Shown: positions 52,940 through 61,316 of the stretch, piece after piece
Layout: each line of letters starts with the position of its first letter
Position numbering within the stretch: the stretch's first letter is position 1
From: Paenibacillus tengchongensis
GTDB taxonomy: Bacteria; Bacillota; Bacilli; Paenibacillales; Paenibacillaceae
Direction of reading: 5' to 3'
Assembly: GCF_008973665.1 (NCBI RefSeq)
Contig: NZ_WACP01000011.1
Coordinates: forward strand, 62,001-126,000
Length of the DNA: 64,000 nucleotides
Notes under the pieces: generated by a model
Databases searched by the model: none
Seen by the model: only the letters and a program-made list of their open reading frames with translations
Told to the model about the DNA's origin: nothing
Position numbers and translations under genes: made by a program

Positions 52940-53806
52940 CTATTTGCTCTTCTGGGCGCCGCCGTACTCCAGCATTTGCGGTACAGTAACAAAGGTGTAG
53001 CCCCTCTTGCGTAAAATCCGGATGACCTCCGGCAGGGCCTGGATCGTCCCTTGCAGATTACTGCTCTGTCCGCCGCCGCCATGCTGCAGGATGACTGCGC
53101 CTTTGCCCGCATGGGCCAGAATATTGTTGCGGACCTGCGTTTTCGGCAGACTCTTCCAGTCCAGCGAGTCGACATTCCAGTTCACAATCTTGTAGCCACG
53201 GTCCCTGGCCCATCGCACCTGGGGTTCGCTGATGTCCCCGTACGGCGGACGGATCAGTCGTGGCTTGAAGCCGGTCTGCGCCCGCAGAATATTCTCCGTG
53301 CGGATAATCTGCGACTGGAATTCCGGCATGCTGAGCCGGCCGAATTCAGGATGATTATAGGAATGGTTGCCGATGGAGTGGCCGTCCCTTACCATTTGCG
53401 CAATGATGCGCGGATGCTTCTCCGCCCGGCTGCCCACGACAAAGAAGGTGGCCTTCACATGGTTCCGGCGCAGCACCTCCAGCAGCTGCGGCGTAAAGCG
53501 CGGGTCAGGCACATCGTCAAAGGTCAGCGCCACAATCCTTAGCCGCGGCCCCTGTACCATAAGCGTATCCGGGTATTTGCGCTTAAGCTGGCCCAAGGAC
53601 AAGCCTTTGCTGCGCCGCTGCCGCCGGGCGGCAGCGGGAAGCGCGTCGCCGCTCTGTCTGTTCAGCTCGCGGCTGCTGCCGCCAATCTCCGCTACCGGCT
53701 GTCCCGCGGCCAGCACAGCAGAACGGCCAGCCGAAACGGGATCGCTGACCATTAATAATGCGAGTGCCAGAATCAGCGTTGCCCGGCCGATCTGTCTTCG
53801 CTTCAT
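52940..53806 (-). CDS. Polysaccharide deacetylase (CE4)
   Basis: A 288-residue secreted or membrane-anchored deacetylase. N-terminal hydrophobic segment about residues 8-26, then a basic linker. The NodB-type domain has TFDDVPD (catalytic base and metal Asp), HSYNHPEF (zinc His pair), RPPYGD, VDSLDWK and ILQHGGGG. All catalytic motifs are intact. The usual PdaA/PdaB-like role is removing N-acetyl groups from peptidoglycan or another glycan. The ribosome site is an unusual run of eight G before ATG. Confidence 0.9.
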   Translation of the reverse strand: MKRRQIGRATLILALALLMVSDPVSAGRSAVLAAGQPVAEIGGSSRELNRQSGDALPAAARRQRRSKGLSLGQLKRKYPDTLMVQGPRLRIVALTFDDVPDPRFTPQLLEVLRRNHVKATFFVVGSRAEKHPRIIAQMVRDGHSIGNHSYNHPEFGRLSMPEFQSQIIRTENILRAQTGFKPRLIRPPYGDISEPQVRWARDRGYKIVNWNVDSLDWKSLPKTQVRNNILAHAGKGAVILQHGGGGQSSNLQGTIQALPEVIRILRKRGYTFVTVPQMLEYGGAQKSK

Positions 53807-53911
53807 GCCGTATCCCCCCCAAAGCTTGATTTCGCACCGTCAGTTTCCTTTGTTATGTCCATCCGTCCGGCACATTATGCCGCCTGTGGAATGAGGAAGT
53901 TTCCTTGCAGC

Positions 53912-53935
53912 AAATCCAGCGTGTATACTGGATTT
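53912..53935 (+). promoter_or_regulatory. Inverted repeat overlapping a -10 upstream of namA
   Basis: AAATCCAG and CTGGATTT form a perfect 8-bp inverted repeat with an 8-nt spacer. TATACT at 53924-53929 lies across it, so a bound repressor would block the promoter. Confidence 0.5.
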
Positions 53936-53987
53936 ACGGGAGACATGCCCGGAAGATTACATATTAATAAGGAAGGGTGGAGAAGCA

Positions 53988-55028
53988 GTGACGGATTTAT
54001 TTACGCCTTATGAACTGAAGGGGCTGGTGCTGAGGAACAGGATTGTGATGCCCCCAATGTGCCAGTATGCAGTGGAGACGAAGGACGGGATGCCCGGCGA
54101 TTGGCATTATGTGCATTATGTCAGCCGCGCAGTCGGCGGCACCGGCCTGATTATTGTTGAAATGAGCGGGATTCATCCGGACGGGAGAATTACGGACGGG
54201 GACACGGGGATCTGGAACGACGAACAGACTGCCGCCTGGCGCAGAATTACGGAGGCCGTTCACGCCCACGGATCACGGATTGCCATCCAGCTCGGCCATG
54301 CCGGACGCAAGGCGCAGGATGCCAACCCGCCAGTTGCTCCTTCGGCCATTCCTTTTGATGAGCGTTCGAAGACGCCGCGGGCCCTTTCCACGGCAGAGGC
54401 GGAGGAGCTTATTGCCGCATATGGGGCGGCGGCCAAGCGGGCGGCGGAGGCGGGATTTGACACAGTGGAAATCCACGGTGCGCACGGTTACCTGATCCAC
54501 CAGTTTCACTCTCCGCTGACCAACCGGCGGGACGATAAATTCGGTGCGGACAACATTCTTTTCGGGGAAGAGGTGGTGCGTGCGGTCAAGGCGGCGCTGC
54601 CGGCTGACATGCCGGTACTGATGCGGGTATCGGCCAAGGAATACGTGGACGGCGGGTATGGTCTGGATTATGCGCTTGAATTCTGCCGCCGGTATAAAGA
54701 GGCGGGAGTGGATCTGTTCCATGTCTCTTCCGGCGGAGAAGGACCGATTGGCTCGGGCGGAGTGCCCGGGTCCGGTGCGGGGTATCAGACGGAGCTGGCC
54801 GAGGCCGTCCGGAACGGACTGGACGTACCTGTGATCGCAGTCGGCCGCCTGGATGCCTACGAGGATGCCCAGGCTGTCGTCTCCGGTGGCCGGGCAGAGC
54901 TGGTCGCAGTCGGCCGGGCGATGCTCAGCGACCCGTATTGGGCGCTGCATGCCGAGGAGGCACTGGGCGGCGTAGCTAAAGCGCATGTTCCTGCTCCATA
55001 TGAGCGCGGTGTGTGGAAGCGGAAATAG
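53988..55028 (+). CDS. namA: Old-yellow-enzyme NADPH dehydrogenase (YqjM/NamA type)
   Basis: An FMN-dependent ene-reductase for electrophiles and oxidative-stress products. It starts MTDLFTPYELKGLVLRNRIVMPPMCQYA, with the YqjM-specific Cys and Tyr in MCQY. IAIQLGHAGRKA is followed by EIHGAHGYLIHQF, which supplies the substrate-binding His pair. The C-terminus shows VGRAMLSDPYW. Length 346. Start GTG 53988 behind AGGGTGGAG. The inverted-repeat operator upstream suggests electrophile-responsive control; no regulator gene is adjacent. Confidence 0.93.
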   Translation: MTDLFTPYELKGLVLRNRIVMPPMCQYAVETKDGMPGDWHYVHYVSRAVGGTGLIIVEMSGIHPDGRITDGDTGIWNDEQTAAWRRITEAVHAHGSRIAIQLGHAGRKAQDANPPVAPSAIPFDERSKTPRALSTAEAEELIAAYGAAAKRAAEAGFDTVEIHGAHGYLIHQFHSPLTNRRDDKFGADNILFGEEVVRAVKAALPADMPVLMRVSAKEYVDGGYGLDYALEFCRRYKEAGVDLFHVSSGGEGPIGSGGVPGSGAGYQTELAEAVRNGLDVPVIAVGRLDAYEDAQAVVSGGRAELVAVGRAMLSDPYWALHAEEALGGVAKAHVPAPYERGVWKRK

Positions 55029-55038
55029 TCGTGGTTTA

Positions 55039-55056
55039 TTGTGATATTTGTCACGG
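55039..55056 (+). promoter_or_regulatory. Rex-like palindrome upstream of pyrK-pyrD
   Basis: TTGTGA-TATTTG-TCACGG matches the Rex consensus TTGTGA-N6-TCACAA at 10 of 12 arm positions; FNR/CRP-type sites are less well matched. It lies between the namA stop and pyrK. Confidence 0.35.
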
Positions 55057-55114
55057 AAATTAAACTCCTACTAAGGCATGGTTAATAAGATTAAATTTGA
55101 AGGAGCTTGATAAC

Positions 55115-55819
55115 GTGGCGACAGTAATCAGTAACGAGCGGCTGGCAAACGGCGTGTATCACCTGCGGGTCAGGGGGGACTACGGCGGCGCGATGGGTCA
55201 ATTCTACATGCTGCGGGCATGGGGAGCCTATCCGCTGCTGAGCAGACCGCTCAGCATCCATCGGGTTAACGGGGACGGAATCGAATTCCTCTATCATGTG
55301 GTCGGAGAAGGGACGGCGATCCTGGCGGAACTGAAGCCCGGGGATTCGCTGGGCCTGGAAGGACCGTTCGGCAACGGGTTCCCCGCTGTTTCGGGCAAGG
55401 TGGCGCTGGTGGGCGGCGGCATCGGTGTCGCACCGCTGTATTACTGTGCACAAGAGCTCCCCGGGAGCGACATCTACCTGGGCTTCAGCAGAGAAGCCTA
55501 TCTGACAGAGGCTTTCCGTCCGCTGGCGGCCGAACTGACAGTGAATGTCGGCGGATACATTCTGGAGGATATCGACTTTACACAGTATGACCATGTCTTC
55601 GTCTGCGGTCCCCAGCTGATGCTGCAGGCTGCACAGCTCAAGGTGATGAGCGCTGAGGCAGCCGGCCGGCAGCCGAAGGTCTATCTGTCGCTGGAGAACC
55701 GCATGGCCTGCGGCATCGGCGCCTGCCTGGTCTGCAGCGTCTCCTGCCGCGACGGCAAGCGTAAGGCTTGTACGGACGGCCCTGTCTTTCTAGCCGAGGA
55801 GGTGGTCTTCCATGGTTAA
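55115..55819 (+). CDS. pyrK: Dihydroorotate dehydrogenase B, electron-transfer subunit
   Basis: FAD/2Fe-2S reductase subunit that lets class 1B dihydroorotate dehydrogenase use NAD. The FAD site is [11 protein letters not shown], the nucleotide-binding loop is [15 protein letters not shown], and the cluster Cys ligands are in [11 protein letters not shown] plus a later Cys in KACTDG. Length 234. GTG at 55115 is preferred, 9 nt from AAGGAG; the longer frame begins at a TTG without a site. pyrD follows with an 8-bp overlap. Confidence 0.93.
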   Translation: MATVISNERLANGVYHLRVRGDYGGAMGQFYMLRAWGAYPLLSRPLSIHRVNGDGIEFLYHVVGEGTAILAELKPGDSLGLEGPFGNGFPAVSGKVALVGGGIGVAPLYYCAQELPGSDIYLGFSREAYLTEAFRPLAAELTVNVGGYILEDIDFTQYDHVFVCGPQLMLQAAQLKVMSAEAAGRQPKVYLSLENRMACGIGACLVCSVSCRDGKRKACTDGPVFLAEEVVFHG

Positions 55820-56744
55820 TACAACAGCGAGCATTGCAGGGGTACACTTCAAGAATCCGATTGTGATGGCCTCGGGCACCTTCGGTTTTGGCCGGGAGTA
55901 CGGACAGCTGTATGATGTGAACCTGCTGGGCGGCATTTCCGGCAAAGGCTTAACGCTGAATCCCAAAGCCGGGAATTCCGGACTGCGCGTATATGAGACA
56001 GCCTCCGGCATGCTGAACAGCGTCGGGCTGGAGAATCCCGGGGTCGAGGCGTTCCTGGCGAAGGAGCTGCCCTACTGGGAGACACTGGACACGGCGCGGA
56101 TCGTTAATCTGGGCGGTAACACGCTGCAGGAGTACGTCCGCGGAGCGGAGCTGATTCAGGAGGATGCGGACTCCCGCCTGCAGGCAGGCAAGCCGGCCGT
56201 TGATATGATCGAGCTGAACATTTCCTGTCCCAACGTGAAGGAGGGTGGGATCGCCTTCGGTGTGAAGACCGTAGCGGCCCGGGAGGTTGTCCGGGCGGTA
56301 CGGGCCGCAACGAATCTGCCGCTGGCGGTGAAGCTGTCGCCGAACGCCGAGGATATCGCCGAAATGGCGGCCATGTGCGAGGAGGAGGGCGCGGACGCTG
56401 TCTCGCTTATCAATACCATCTCCGGCATGAAGATCGATATCCGCAAACGCCGCAGCGTATTTGACAATTTGTATGCCGGATTGTCCGGACCCGCCGTGAA
56501 GCCTGTGGCGCTGCGCATGGTCCATCAGACGGCGAAGCGGGTGAGCATACCGGTGATCGGCATGGGGGGCATCACCTGCGCGGCCGATATTCTCGAATTT
56601 ATAATGGCCGGCGCCTCAGTGATTCAGGTGGGAACCTATAATTTCATGAATCTGCGGGCGGGAAGCAAGCTGGTGGAAGAACTGCAGCAGCTGATGATTC
56701 AGGAGAATATTTCCTCGCTGGATGAAATACGCGGGATTGTGTGA
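55812..56744 (+). CDS. pyrD: Dihydroorotate dehydrogenase B, catalytic subunit
   Basis: FMN TIM-barrel enzyme that oxidises dihydroorotate to orotate. [16 protein letters not shown] and [15 protein letters not shown] precede the class 1 catalytic Cys in [41 protein letters not shown] binds the FMN phosphate. Length 310. Overlaps pyrK by 8 bp. The other de novo pyrimidine genes normally clustered with pyrKD are absent on both sides. Confidence 0.94.
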   Translation: MVNTTASIAGVHFKNPIVMASGTFGFGREYGQLYDVNLLGGISGKGLTLNPKAGNSGLRVYETASGMLNSVGLENPGVEAFLAKELPYWETLDTARIVNLGGNTLQEYVRGAELIQEDADSRLQAGKPAVDMIELNISCPNVKEGGIAFGVKTVAAREVVRAVRAATNLPLAVKLSPNAEDIAEMAAMCEEEGADAVSLINTISGMKIDIRKRRSVFDNLYAGLSGPAVKPVALRMVHQTAKRVSIPVIGMGGITCAADILEFIMAGASVIQVGTYNFMNLRAGSKLVEELQQLMIQENISSLDEIRGIV

Positions 56745-56825
56745 GAATATACCGCGCGGAGCCGGATACGGATTTGTGAACTCTGCCCGCCCCCTGGGTA
56801 ATATAATGGAGGAGGGAGAAGGCGG

Positions 56826-57164
56826 ATGTCTGACACTAACCCGGATTTTACGGATATTGCACTGACGGCAATGGAGGTCGGCGAAGATCTGTTGCTGCTG
56901 ATTACCGGCGGTGTCCGCCACATCGGAGCTGCAAGCACCGCATATAAAGACGGCGGGCAGTGGAAGGCGGATACTGCGGCAGTGCCCCATCATAAGGAGC
57001 ATACCATCAGTGAAGGCATCGCCCTTCTGGCGGCCGAGAGGCTGGGCCGGACGGTAACCGTGGTGATGGGGATTCATTATGATGATCTAAGCAAGGAAGG
57101 AATTGCTGAAGCCGTAAGAATCGTACACGCCAAGGTCGGTGAATATTTATCGCAACAATTTTGA
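56826..57164 (+). CDS. LpdD-like (prenylated-flavin chaperone-like) protein
   Basis: A 112-residue soluble protein. LITGGVRHIGAASTAYKDGG, HHKEHTISEGIALLAAERLGRTVTVVMGIHYDDLSKEGI has the pattern of LpdD/VclD-type small subunits linked to UbiD-family decarboxylases, which share a proteasome-assembly-chaperone-like fold. I recognise the family from this pattern only; no UbiD or UbiX gene is near. Its placement before pspA may be incidental or indicate another role. ATG behind GAGAAGGCGG, 80 bp after pyrD. Confidence 0.55.
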   Translation: MSDTNPDFTDIALTAMEVGEDLLLLITGGVRHIGAASTAYKDGGQWKADTAAVPHHKEHTISEGIALLAAERLGRTVTVVMGIHYDDLSKEGIAEAVRIVHAKVGEYLSQQF

Positions 57165-57234
57165 AACGTAGATGATTCCTTTGCGTAAAAGATAATCAAA
57201 TAACGAATTTACTTTTAACCTGGAGGAATGACCC

Positions 57235-57903
57235 ATGTCTATTTTTAAGAGATTGCGTGATTTAACGATGTCCAATGTGAATGCGATTATCGACAAAGCA
57301 GAAGATCCGATTAAAATGACTGACCAGTATATCCGTGATATGACCGAGGATTTGGAGGATGCCGAGAAGGCGGTAGCCGCACAAATCGCCATCGAGAAGA
57401 AGTTCAAGCAGCTGTACGAGGAGCAGGAAGCGCTCGTAGCCAAGCGCAATCAGCAGGCGCATACCGCCGCACAAGCCGGCAACGCCGATCTGGCCCGCCG
57501 TGCATTGGAAGAGAAGAAAGCTGCTGAAGCCAAGCTGGTGGAATACAAAGCGAGCTTTGATCAGAACAAAGCTTCTGCGGACAACCTGCGCGCCAAGCTG
57601 GAAGAAATGCGCAAGCAGCTGACCCAGATGAAGAACAAACGCGAAACACTGGTGGCCCGTTACAATGCCGCCAAGGCGCAGACCGAAATCAACAAAGCCA
57701 TGAGCGGATTCAGCTCCGACTCGGCCTCTGCCGGACTGAAGCGTATGGAAGAGAAGATGCTGGCTGCCGAAGCGCAGGCCGAGGCCAGCAACGAAATGCA
57801 ATCCGGCAACAAATCGCTTGACGATGAATTCGAGAAGCTGGGTAAGGACCAGGCTGTGGAAGATGAGCTTGCAGCCCTGATGAAACAGTACGAGAAGCAA
57901 TAA
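57235..57903 (+). CDS. pspA: PspA/IM30-family membrane-stress protein
   Basis: A 222-residue almost entirely helical coiled-coil protein (heptad-rich from about 25 to 190) beginning MSIFKRLRDLTMSNVNAIIDKAEDPIKM, the amphipathic PspA/LiaH signature. ESCRT-III-like proteins of this family polymerise on damaged membranes. Gene order with DUF350 and DUF4178 genes resembles the yjfJ-yjfL neighbourhood of enterobacteria. ATG behind GGAGG. A terminator-like hairpin follows before the DUF350 gene. Confidence 0.92.
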   Translation: MSIFKRLRDLTMSNVNAIIDKAEDPIKMTDQYIRDMTEDLEDAEKAVAAQIAIEKKFKQLYEEQEALVAKRNQQAHTAAQAGNADLARRALEEKKAAEAKLVEYKASFDQNKASADNLRAKLEEMRKQLTQMKNKRETLVARYNAAKAQTEINKAMSGFSSDSASAGLKRMEEKMLAAEAQAEASNEMQSGNKSLDDEFEKLGKDQAVEDELAALMKQYEKQ

Positions 57904-57941
57904 TAACGGCATGTACCGTTAACAACAGGATAGTTGAAGCG

Positions 57942-57984
57942 CGAAGGAGAGACGATCAACAGCGGTTTCTCCTTCGTTTGTTGT
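57942..57984 (+). terminator. Terminator after pspA, possibly leaky
   Basis: CGAAGGAGA pairs with TCTCCTTCG around a 17-nt loop, then TTTGTTGT. Read-through may express the DUF350 gene. Confidence 0.65.
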
Positions 57985-58031
57985 AGGCTGCCCGGACGTG
58001 GCAGCAAGACTGAGTAAGCGGGGGCAATGCA

Positions 58032-58442
58032 ATGGATTTCCACACCATGGTGTCCATGGCGGTCTGGACGGCAAGCGGAGCGGCGCTTCTGAGTGTGCTG
58101 ATGGTCGTTGATTCGCTGTTTACCCGTTACAATGACCTGGAGGAACTGAAGGCGGGTAATATGGCGGTCACGACCCGCTTCATATTAAAACTGTTGTCGC
58201 AAGCCTGCATTCTTGCGGCTTCCATCGCCGCTTCGAGCAGTCTGGGCGATGCGCTCCAGTTCTCTATTATTTCGTTTTGGCTTTTGTTTATACTTGAGAA
58301 GACCGTTCACTGGCTGCTTGGCCGGATGGGCAGAATAGACCTGGATCATGGAACCCAGCTGGGCAAGATCGGATACGGCCTGTTGTCGGGGACGCTCCAT
58401 GTTACCGGTGCAGTGATTATTGCAGCATTTATACTTAGCTAG
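58032..58442 (+). CDS. DUF350 family membrane protein
   Basis: A 136-residue polytopic protein with four hydrophobic segments (about 10-28, 50-72, 78-95, 112-134). DLEELKAGNMAVTTRFI is the DUF350 signature, as in YjfL. DUF350 proteins often sit beside PspA homologues, as here. Their biochemical role is not established. ATG at 58032 after GGGGGCAATGCA, a weak site. Confidence 0.8.
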   Translation: MDFHTMVSMAVWTASGAALLSVLMVVDSLFTRYNDLEELKAGNMAVTTRFILKLLSQACILAASIAASSSLGDALQFSIISFWLLFILEKTVHWLLGRMGRIDLDHGTQLGKIGYGLLSGTLHVTGAVIIAAFILS

Positions 58443-58494
58443 TCATTCAGACGAACAGCAGGTACGGTTAGAAATCAGGAGGATTGAGATAACA

Positions 58495-59001
58495 TTGGGA
58501 ATCTTTAAGAGAATCGGCAATCTGTTCTCCAAGCCGCCGGCTCCGGCTGCGCCGAAGAGCATGCTGGATCTGTCGCCCGGCGATATTTGCGAAGTGTCGC
58601 TAATAACCTATGAAGTGACGGGCCGGACCAAGACAAGCGGGCGGAACGCGGCGGTACTGACGCTGCGCGACGGCAGCCGTATCTCCTATCTGCATGTAGA
58701 GCAGCGGGAACAGCTGCAGTATACGCTGTATCTGCCGATTGACGGCAGACTTGACAATCCGGCGGAGGTTCCGGCTACGCTGGAGCTGGATGACCGCACC
58801 TTCTATCTGGAAGAAGAGTACGAGGGATATGTGGCGGTGGCGGGTCAAACCCCGTTTATGAACGGCGGCCAGCAGCATGTCTGGCAATACCAGTCGGATG
58901 ACTCCCATCTGCTGCGGCTGGAGTGGCAGAACGGCCGGTTTATGCTGTATGAGGGAGAGCGGATGATCCCGGCCGATGTGCGTGTGATCCGCGGCTCTTA
59001 A
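58495..59001 (+). CDS. DUF4178-domain protein
   Basis: A 168-residue soluble beta-rich protein. After GIFKRIGNLFSKPPAPAAPKSMLDLSPGDICEV comes a DUF4178-like region (VTGRTK, RISYLHVEQREQLQYTLYLPIDGRL, QTPFMNGGQQHVWQYQSDDSHLLRLEW). It forms a set with the upstream PspA and DUF350 genes. I chose TTG 58495 at 12 nt from AGGAGG; an ATA at 58489 has better spacing but is a rarer start. Function unknown. A terminator follows. Confidence 0.7.
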   Translation: MGIFKRIGNLFSKPPAPAAPKSMLDLSPGDICEVSLITYEVTGRTKTSGRNAAVLTLRDGSRISYLHVEQREQLQYTLYLPIDGRLDNPAEVPATLELDDRTFYLEEEYEGYVAVAGQTPFMNGGQQHVWQYQSDDSHLLRLEWQNGRFMLYEGERMIPADVRVIRGS

Positions 59002-59031
59002 CCGGCGGGGAGATCGTACGGAAGGAAGCAG

Positions 59032-59070
59032 GCGGAGCCTTTGCCCAAGCGGCAGAGGCTCCGCTTTTGT
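59032..59070 (+). terminator. Terminator of the PspA/DUF350/DUF4178 group
   Basis: GCGGAGCCT pairs with AGGCTCCGC, followed by TTTTGTTG. Confidence 0.88.
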
Positions 59071-59213
59071 TGTTTCCGGGAGACGGGAGCGGGGACTGTG
59101 CGGGATTTCACCGATTTTACTTTACATAGACCCATGTTAAAATAGTGCTTGTTATGTGCCGGACACGGTTAAATAGGTTGGAAATTCATTTTGGACATGA
59201 ACAGGAGGAACTT

Positions 59214-60488
59214 ATGAGCACTCAGGAGAACCCGCAAGACGGCAAATTTCAGCGCAGAGCGGTTCAGGTGAAGGATGCCCAGCACAAAGTCATGGCTTAC
59301 GCTGAACTGCTGGAACCGGAAGAGGTTCCGTTAAGCGCCAGTTGTGGCCGCTATCTGGCTGAGCCGGTGGTTGCGCCGCATCCGTTTCCGGCCTTCAACC
59401 GCTCCGGAATGGACGGATACGCTTTAATCGCGTCTGATACCGCAGCTTGCGGAAACGGCCAGCAGGTTTGGCTGAAGGTTATTGACAACATCCCCTGCGG
59501 CGCAGTGCCGTCGGTGTCTTTGACACCGGGAACCGCTGCGCGCATTATGACCGGAGCGCAGGTGCCGGAAGGCGCAGATACGGTGGCGATGATCGAAGTG
59601 ACGGAGGTCAAAGAAGAGGGCGGCATTTCCTATGTTGGCTTGCGCAAACCCCAGCAAGCCGCTAAAAATATAACCCCGGAAGGGTTCGAGGTCCGTGAAG
59701 GCGATGAAGTTCTGCCGGCCGGCCGCTTGATTACGCCGGGTGAGATTGCCGCGCTCGCCGCCTTCGGCGTCCATACGGTGAAGGTGGGCCGGCGGCCGAA
59801 GGTGGCGGTCATCGCCACCGGCTCAGAACTGCTGGAAGTGGATGAGCCGCTTGTGCCCGGCAAGATCCGCAACAGCAACTCTCCGATGCTGGAAGCGCTC
59901 GTGCGTGAAGCCGGCGGCGAGCCGGTCATGCTCGGAGCGGTCACCGACAACCTTGACCTTGCGCGCAGCAAGGTACAGATGGCGCTCGAAAGCTATGATC
60001 TGGTGATTACGACCGGGGGCGTCTCCGTGGGCGACTACGACATTATGGGCGATCTGGTACGGGAGAACAGCGGGGAGATGCTGTTCAACAAGGTTGCGAT
60101 GCGTCCGGGGAGCGTAACTACAGCGGCAGTGCGCGGCGGTAAGCTGCTGCTTGCGTTGTCGGGCAACCCGGGTGCGTGCTTTGTCGGCTTCCATTTGTTC
60201 GCCCGCCCGGTGATCGCGCGGATGCAGGGGGCGGCCCAGCCGTTCTTGCCGGAATGGACTGCTGTGCTGGGGGCGGATTACACCAAGGTGAACAATTTCA
60301 CCCGTTTCGTGCGTGCCCGGCTGGAAATCGAAGACGGCAGGCTTTGCGCGTATCCGGCGCGTATCGATGAATCGTCTGTGATGGTCACGATTAAGGACAG
60401 CGATTGTCTGGTGATTGTCCCGCCGGAAATGCGCGGCGTTGCAGCCGGGACCAAGGTGTCGGTGTTGAAGCTGCCGGGAGTGCGATGA
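59214..60488 (+). CDS. moeA: Molybdopterin molybdenumtransferase
   Basis: Inserts molybdate into adenylated molybdopterin. FPAFNRSGMDGYAL, IMTGAQVPEGADTVAMIE, VAVIATGSELL, ITTGGVSVGDYDIMGDLV and LALSGNPGACFVGFHLF are the MoeA domain III series, and domain IV ends the protein. Length 424. ATG 59214 behind ACAGGAGGAA; the longer frame has no site. Its stop overlaps the mobB start (ATGA). Confidence 0.95.
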   Translation: MSTQENPQDGKFQRRAVQVKDAQHKVMAYAELLEPEEVPLSASCGRYLAEPVVAPHPFPAFNRSGMDGYALIASDTAACGNGQQVWLKVIDNIPCGAVPSVSLTPGTAARIMTGAQVPEGADTVAMIEVTEVKEEGGISYVGLRKPQQAAKNITPEGFEVREGDEVLPAGRLITPGEIAALAAFGVHTVKVGRRPKVAVIATGSELLEVDEPLVPGKIRNSNSPMLEALVREAGGEPVMLGAVTDNLDLARSKVQMALESYDLVITTGGVSVGDYDIMGDLVRENSGEMLFNKVAMRPGSVTTAAVRGGKLLLALSGNPGACFVGFHLFARPVIARMQGAAQPFLPEWTAVLGADYTKVNNFTRFVRARLEIEDGRLCAYPARIDESSVMVTIKDSDCLVIVPPEMRGVAAGTKVSVLKLPGVR

Positions 60489-61174
60489 GGACCGGAAGAC
60501 GGGCGGCGCACAGGAGCGGAAGACGGGCGGCGCACAGGAGCGGAAGGCGAGGCGGAAGAAGCAATAGGGCGGGGAGCTGTGCCGGAGCAAGGGTTGCAGG
60601 AAGCCGCGGCCGGTCCGGGCGCAGAATATCTTCATTTAACGGCAGTGCCGGACAAGCCCCGCCTGTATGCCAGATTGTCGGCTATAAGAATAGCGGGAAA
60701 ACGACGCTCATTTGTGCGCTGCTGCCCTATCTAAGTGCACATGGCTGCAAGGTAGGGGTCATTAAGCATGATGCGCATGACTTTGAGGCAGACCGCGAGC
60801 ATACGGACACCTGGCGCCACCGACAAGCCGGCGCTGCGGCAGTGGCCATAACCTCGCCGCACAGAACCGCGTTGATTGAGGAACGCAGAAGTACGCTTAC
60901 AGGACTGCTTGCTGCTATGGCACCCTATGATTATGTGCTGGTCGAAGGCTTCAAGGCTGCCGGCTATCCTAAAGTGGTGCTGCTGCGCACGGAGCAGGAC
61001 CTGCCGCTGCTGGAAGCGCCGAACGCAGCCGCAGCGGCGGTCTGGCCGGGAAATGACCGCCTCGCAGCGGCTGTGCGCAAGACAAACCTCCGATTATTCA
61101 GCATCGACGATACGGCGGCAATAGCGGAATGGTTATGGCAGCAACGGTTTTATTTTCAAAATTTCAACATATGA
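60485..61174 (+). CDS. mobB: Molybdopterin-guanine dinucleotide biosynthesis protein MobB, with an extra Arg-rich N-terminus
   Basis: GTP-binding partner of MobA in molybdopterin-guanine dinucleotide synthesis. The P-loop is VGYKNSGKTTLI, and KVGVIKHDAHDFE, DTWRHRQAGA, DYVLVEGFKAAGYPKVVLLR complete the MobB domain. About 58 residues precede the P-loop, mostly Arg, Gly and Ser, encoded by a 24-bp tandem repeat (GRRAAHRS twice plus a third degenerate copy). MobB proteins usually start within a few residues of the P-loop strand, so this extension is unusual. The ATG overlaps moeA; no internal start is available before the P-loop. Confidence 0.88.
   Translation: MRTGRRAAHRSGRRAAHRSGRRGGRSNRAGSCAGARVAGSRGRSGRRISSFNGSAGQAPPVCQIVGYKNSGKTTLICALLPYLSAHGCKVGVIKHDAHDFEADREHTDTWRHRQAGAAAVAITSPHRTALIEERRSTLTGLLAAMAPYDYVLVEGFKAAGYPKVVLLRTEQDLPLLEAPNAAAAAVWPGNDRLAAAVRKTNLRLFSIDDTAAIAEWLWQQRFYFQNFNI
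60493..60555 (+). repeat. 24-bp tandem repeat at the mobB 5' end
   Basis: Two identical 24-bp units (60493-60516 and 60517-60540) and a degenerate third, in frame, encoding GRRAAHRS copies. Confidence 0.9.
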
Positions 61175-61268
61175 AAAATTCACAATAATAAACCCAATAT
61201 TGCCCGCCGAATTCTGCTCCCTAATCTTCACCCGTACAACGGGAAAAAGGTGGGGCGGCTGGGCAAAC

Positions 61269-61316
61269 GCAATAAGCACAGGACCGGCTAACGGTCGCTG
61301 TGCTTATTGCTGTTTT
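61269..61316. terminator. Bidirectional terminator between mobB and the pentapeptide gene
   Basis: A 13-bp stem GCAATAAGCACAG/CTGTGCTTATTGC with inner GACCG/CGGTC, followed by TGTTTT. It abuts the stop codon of the convergent gene. Confidence 0.82.
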
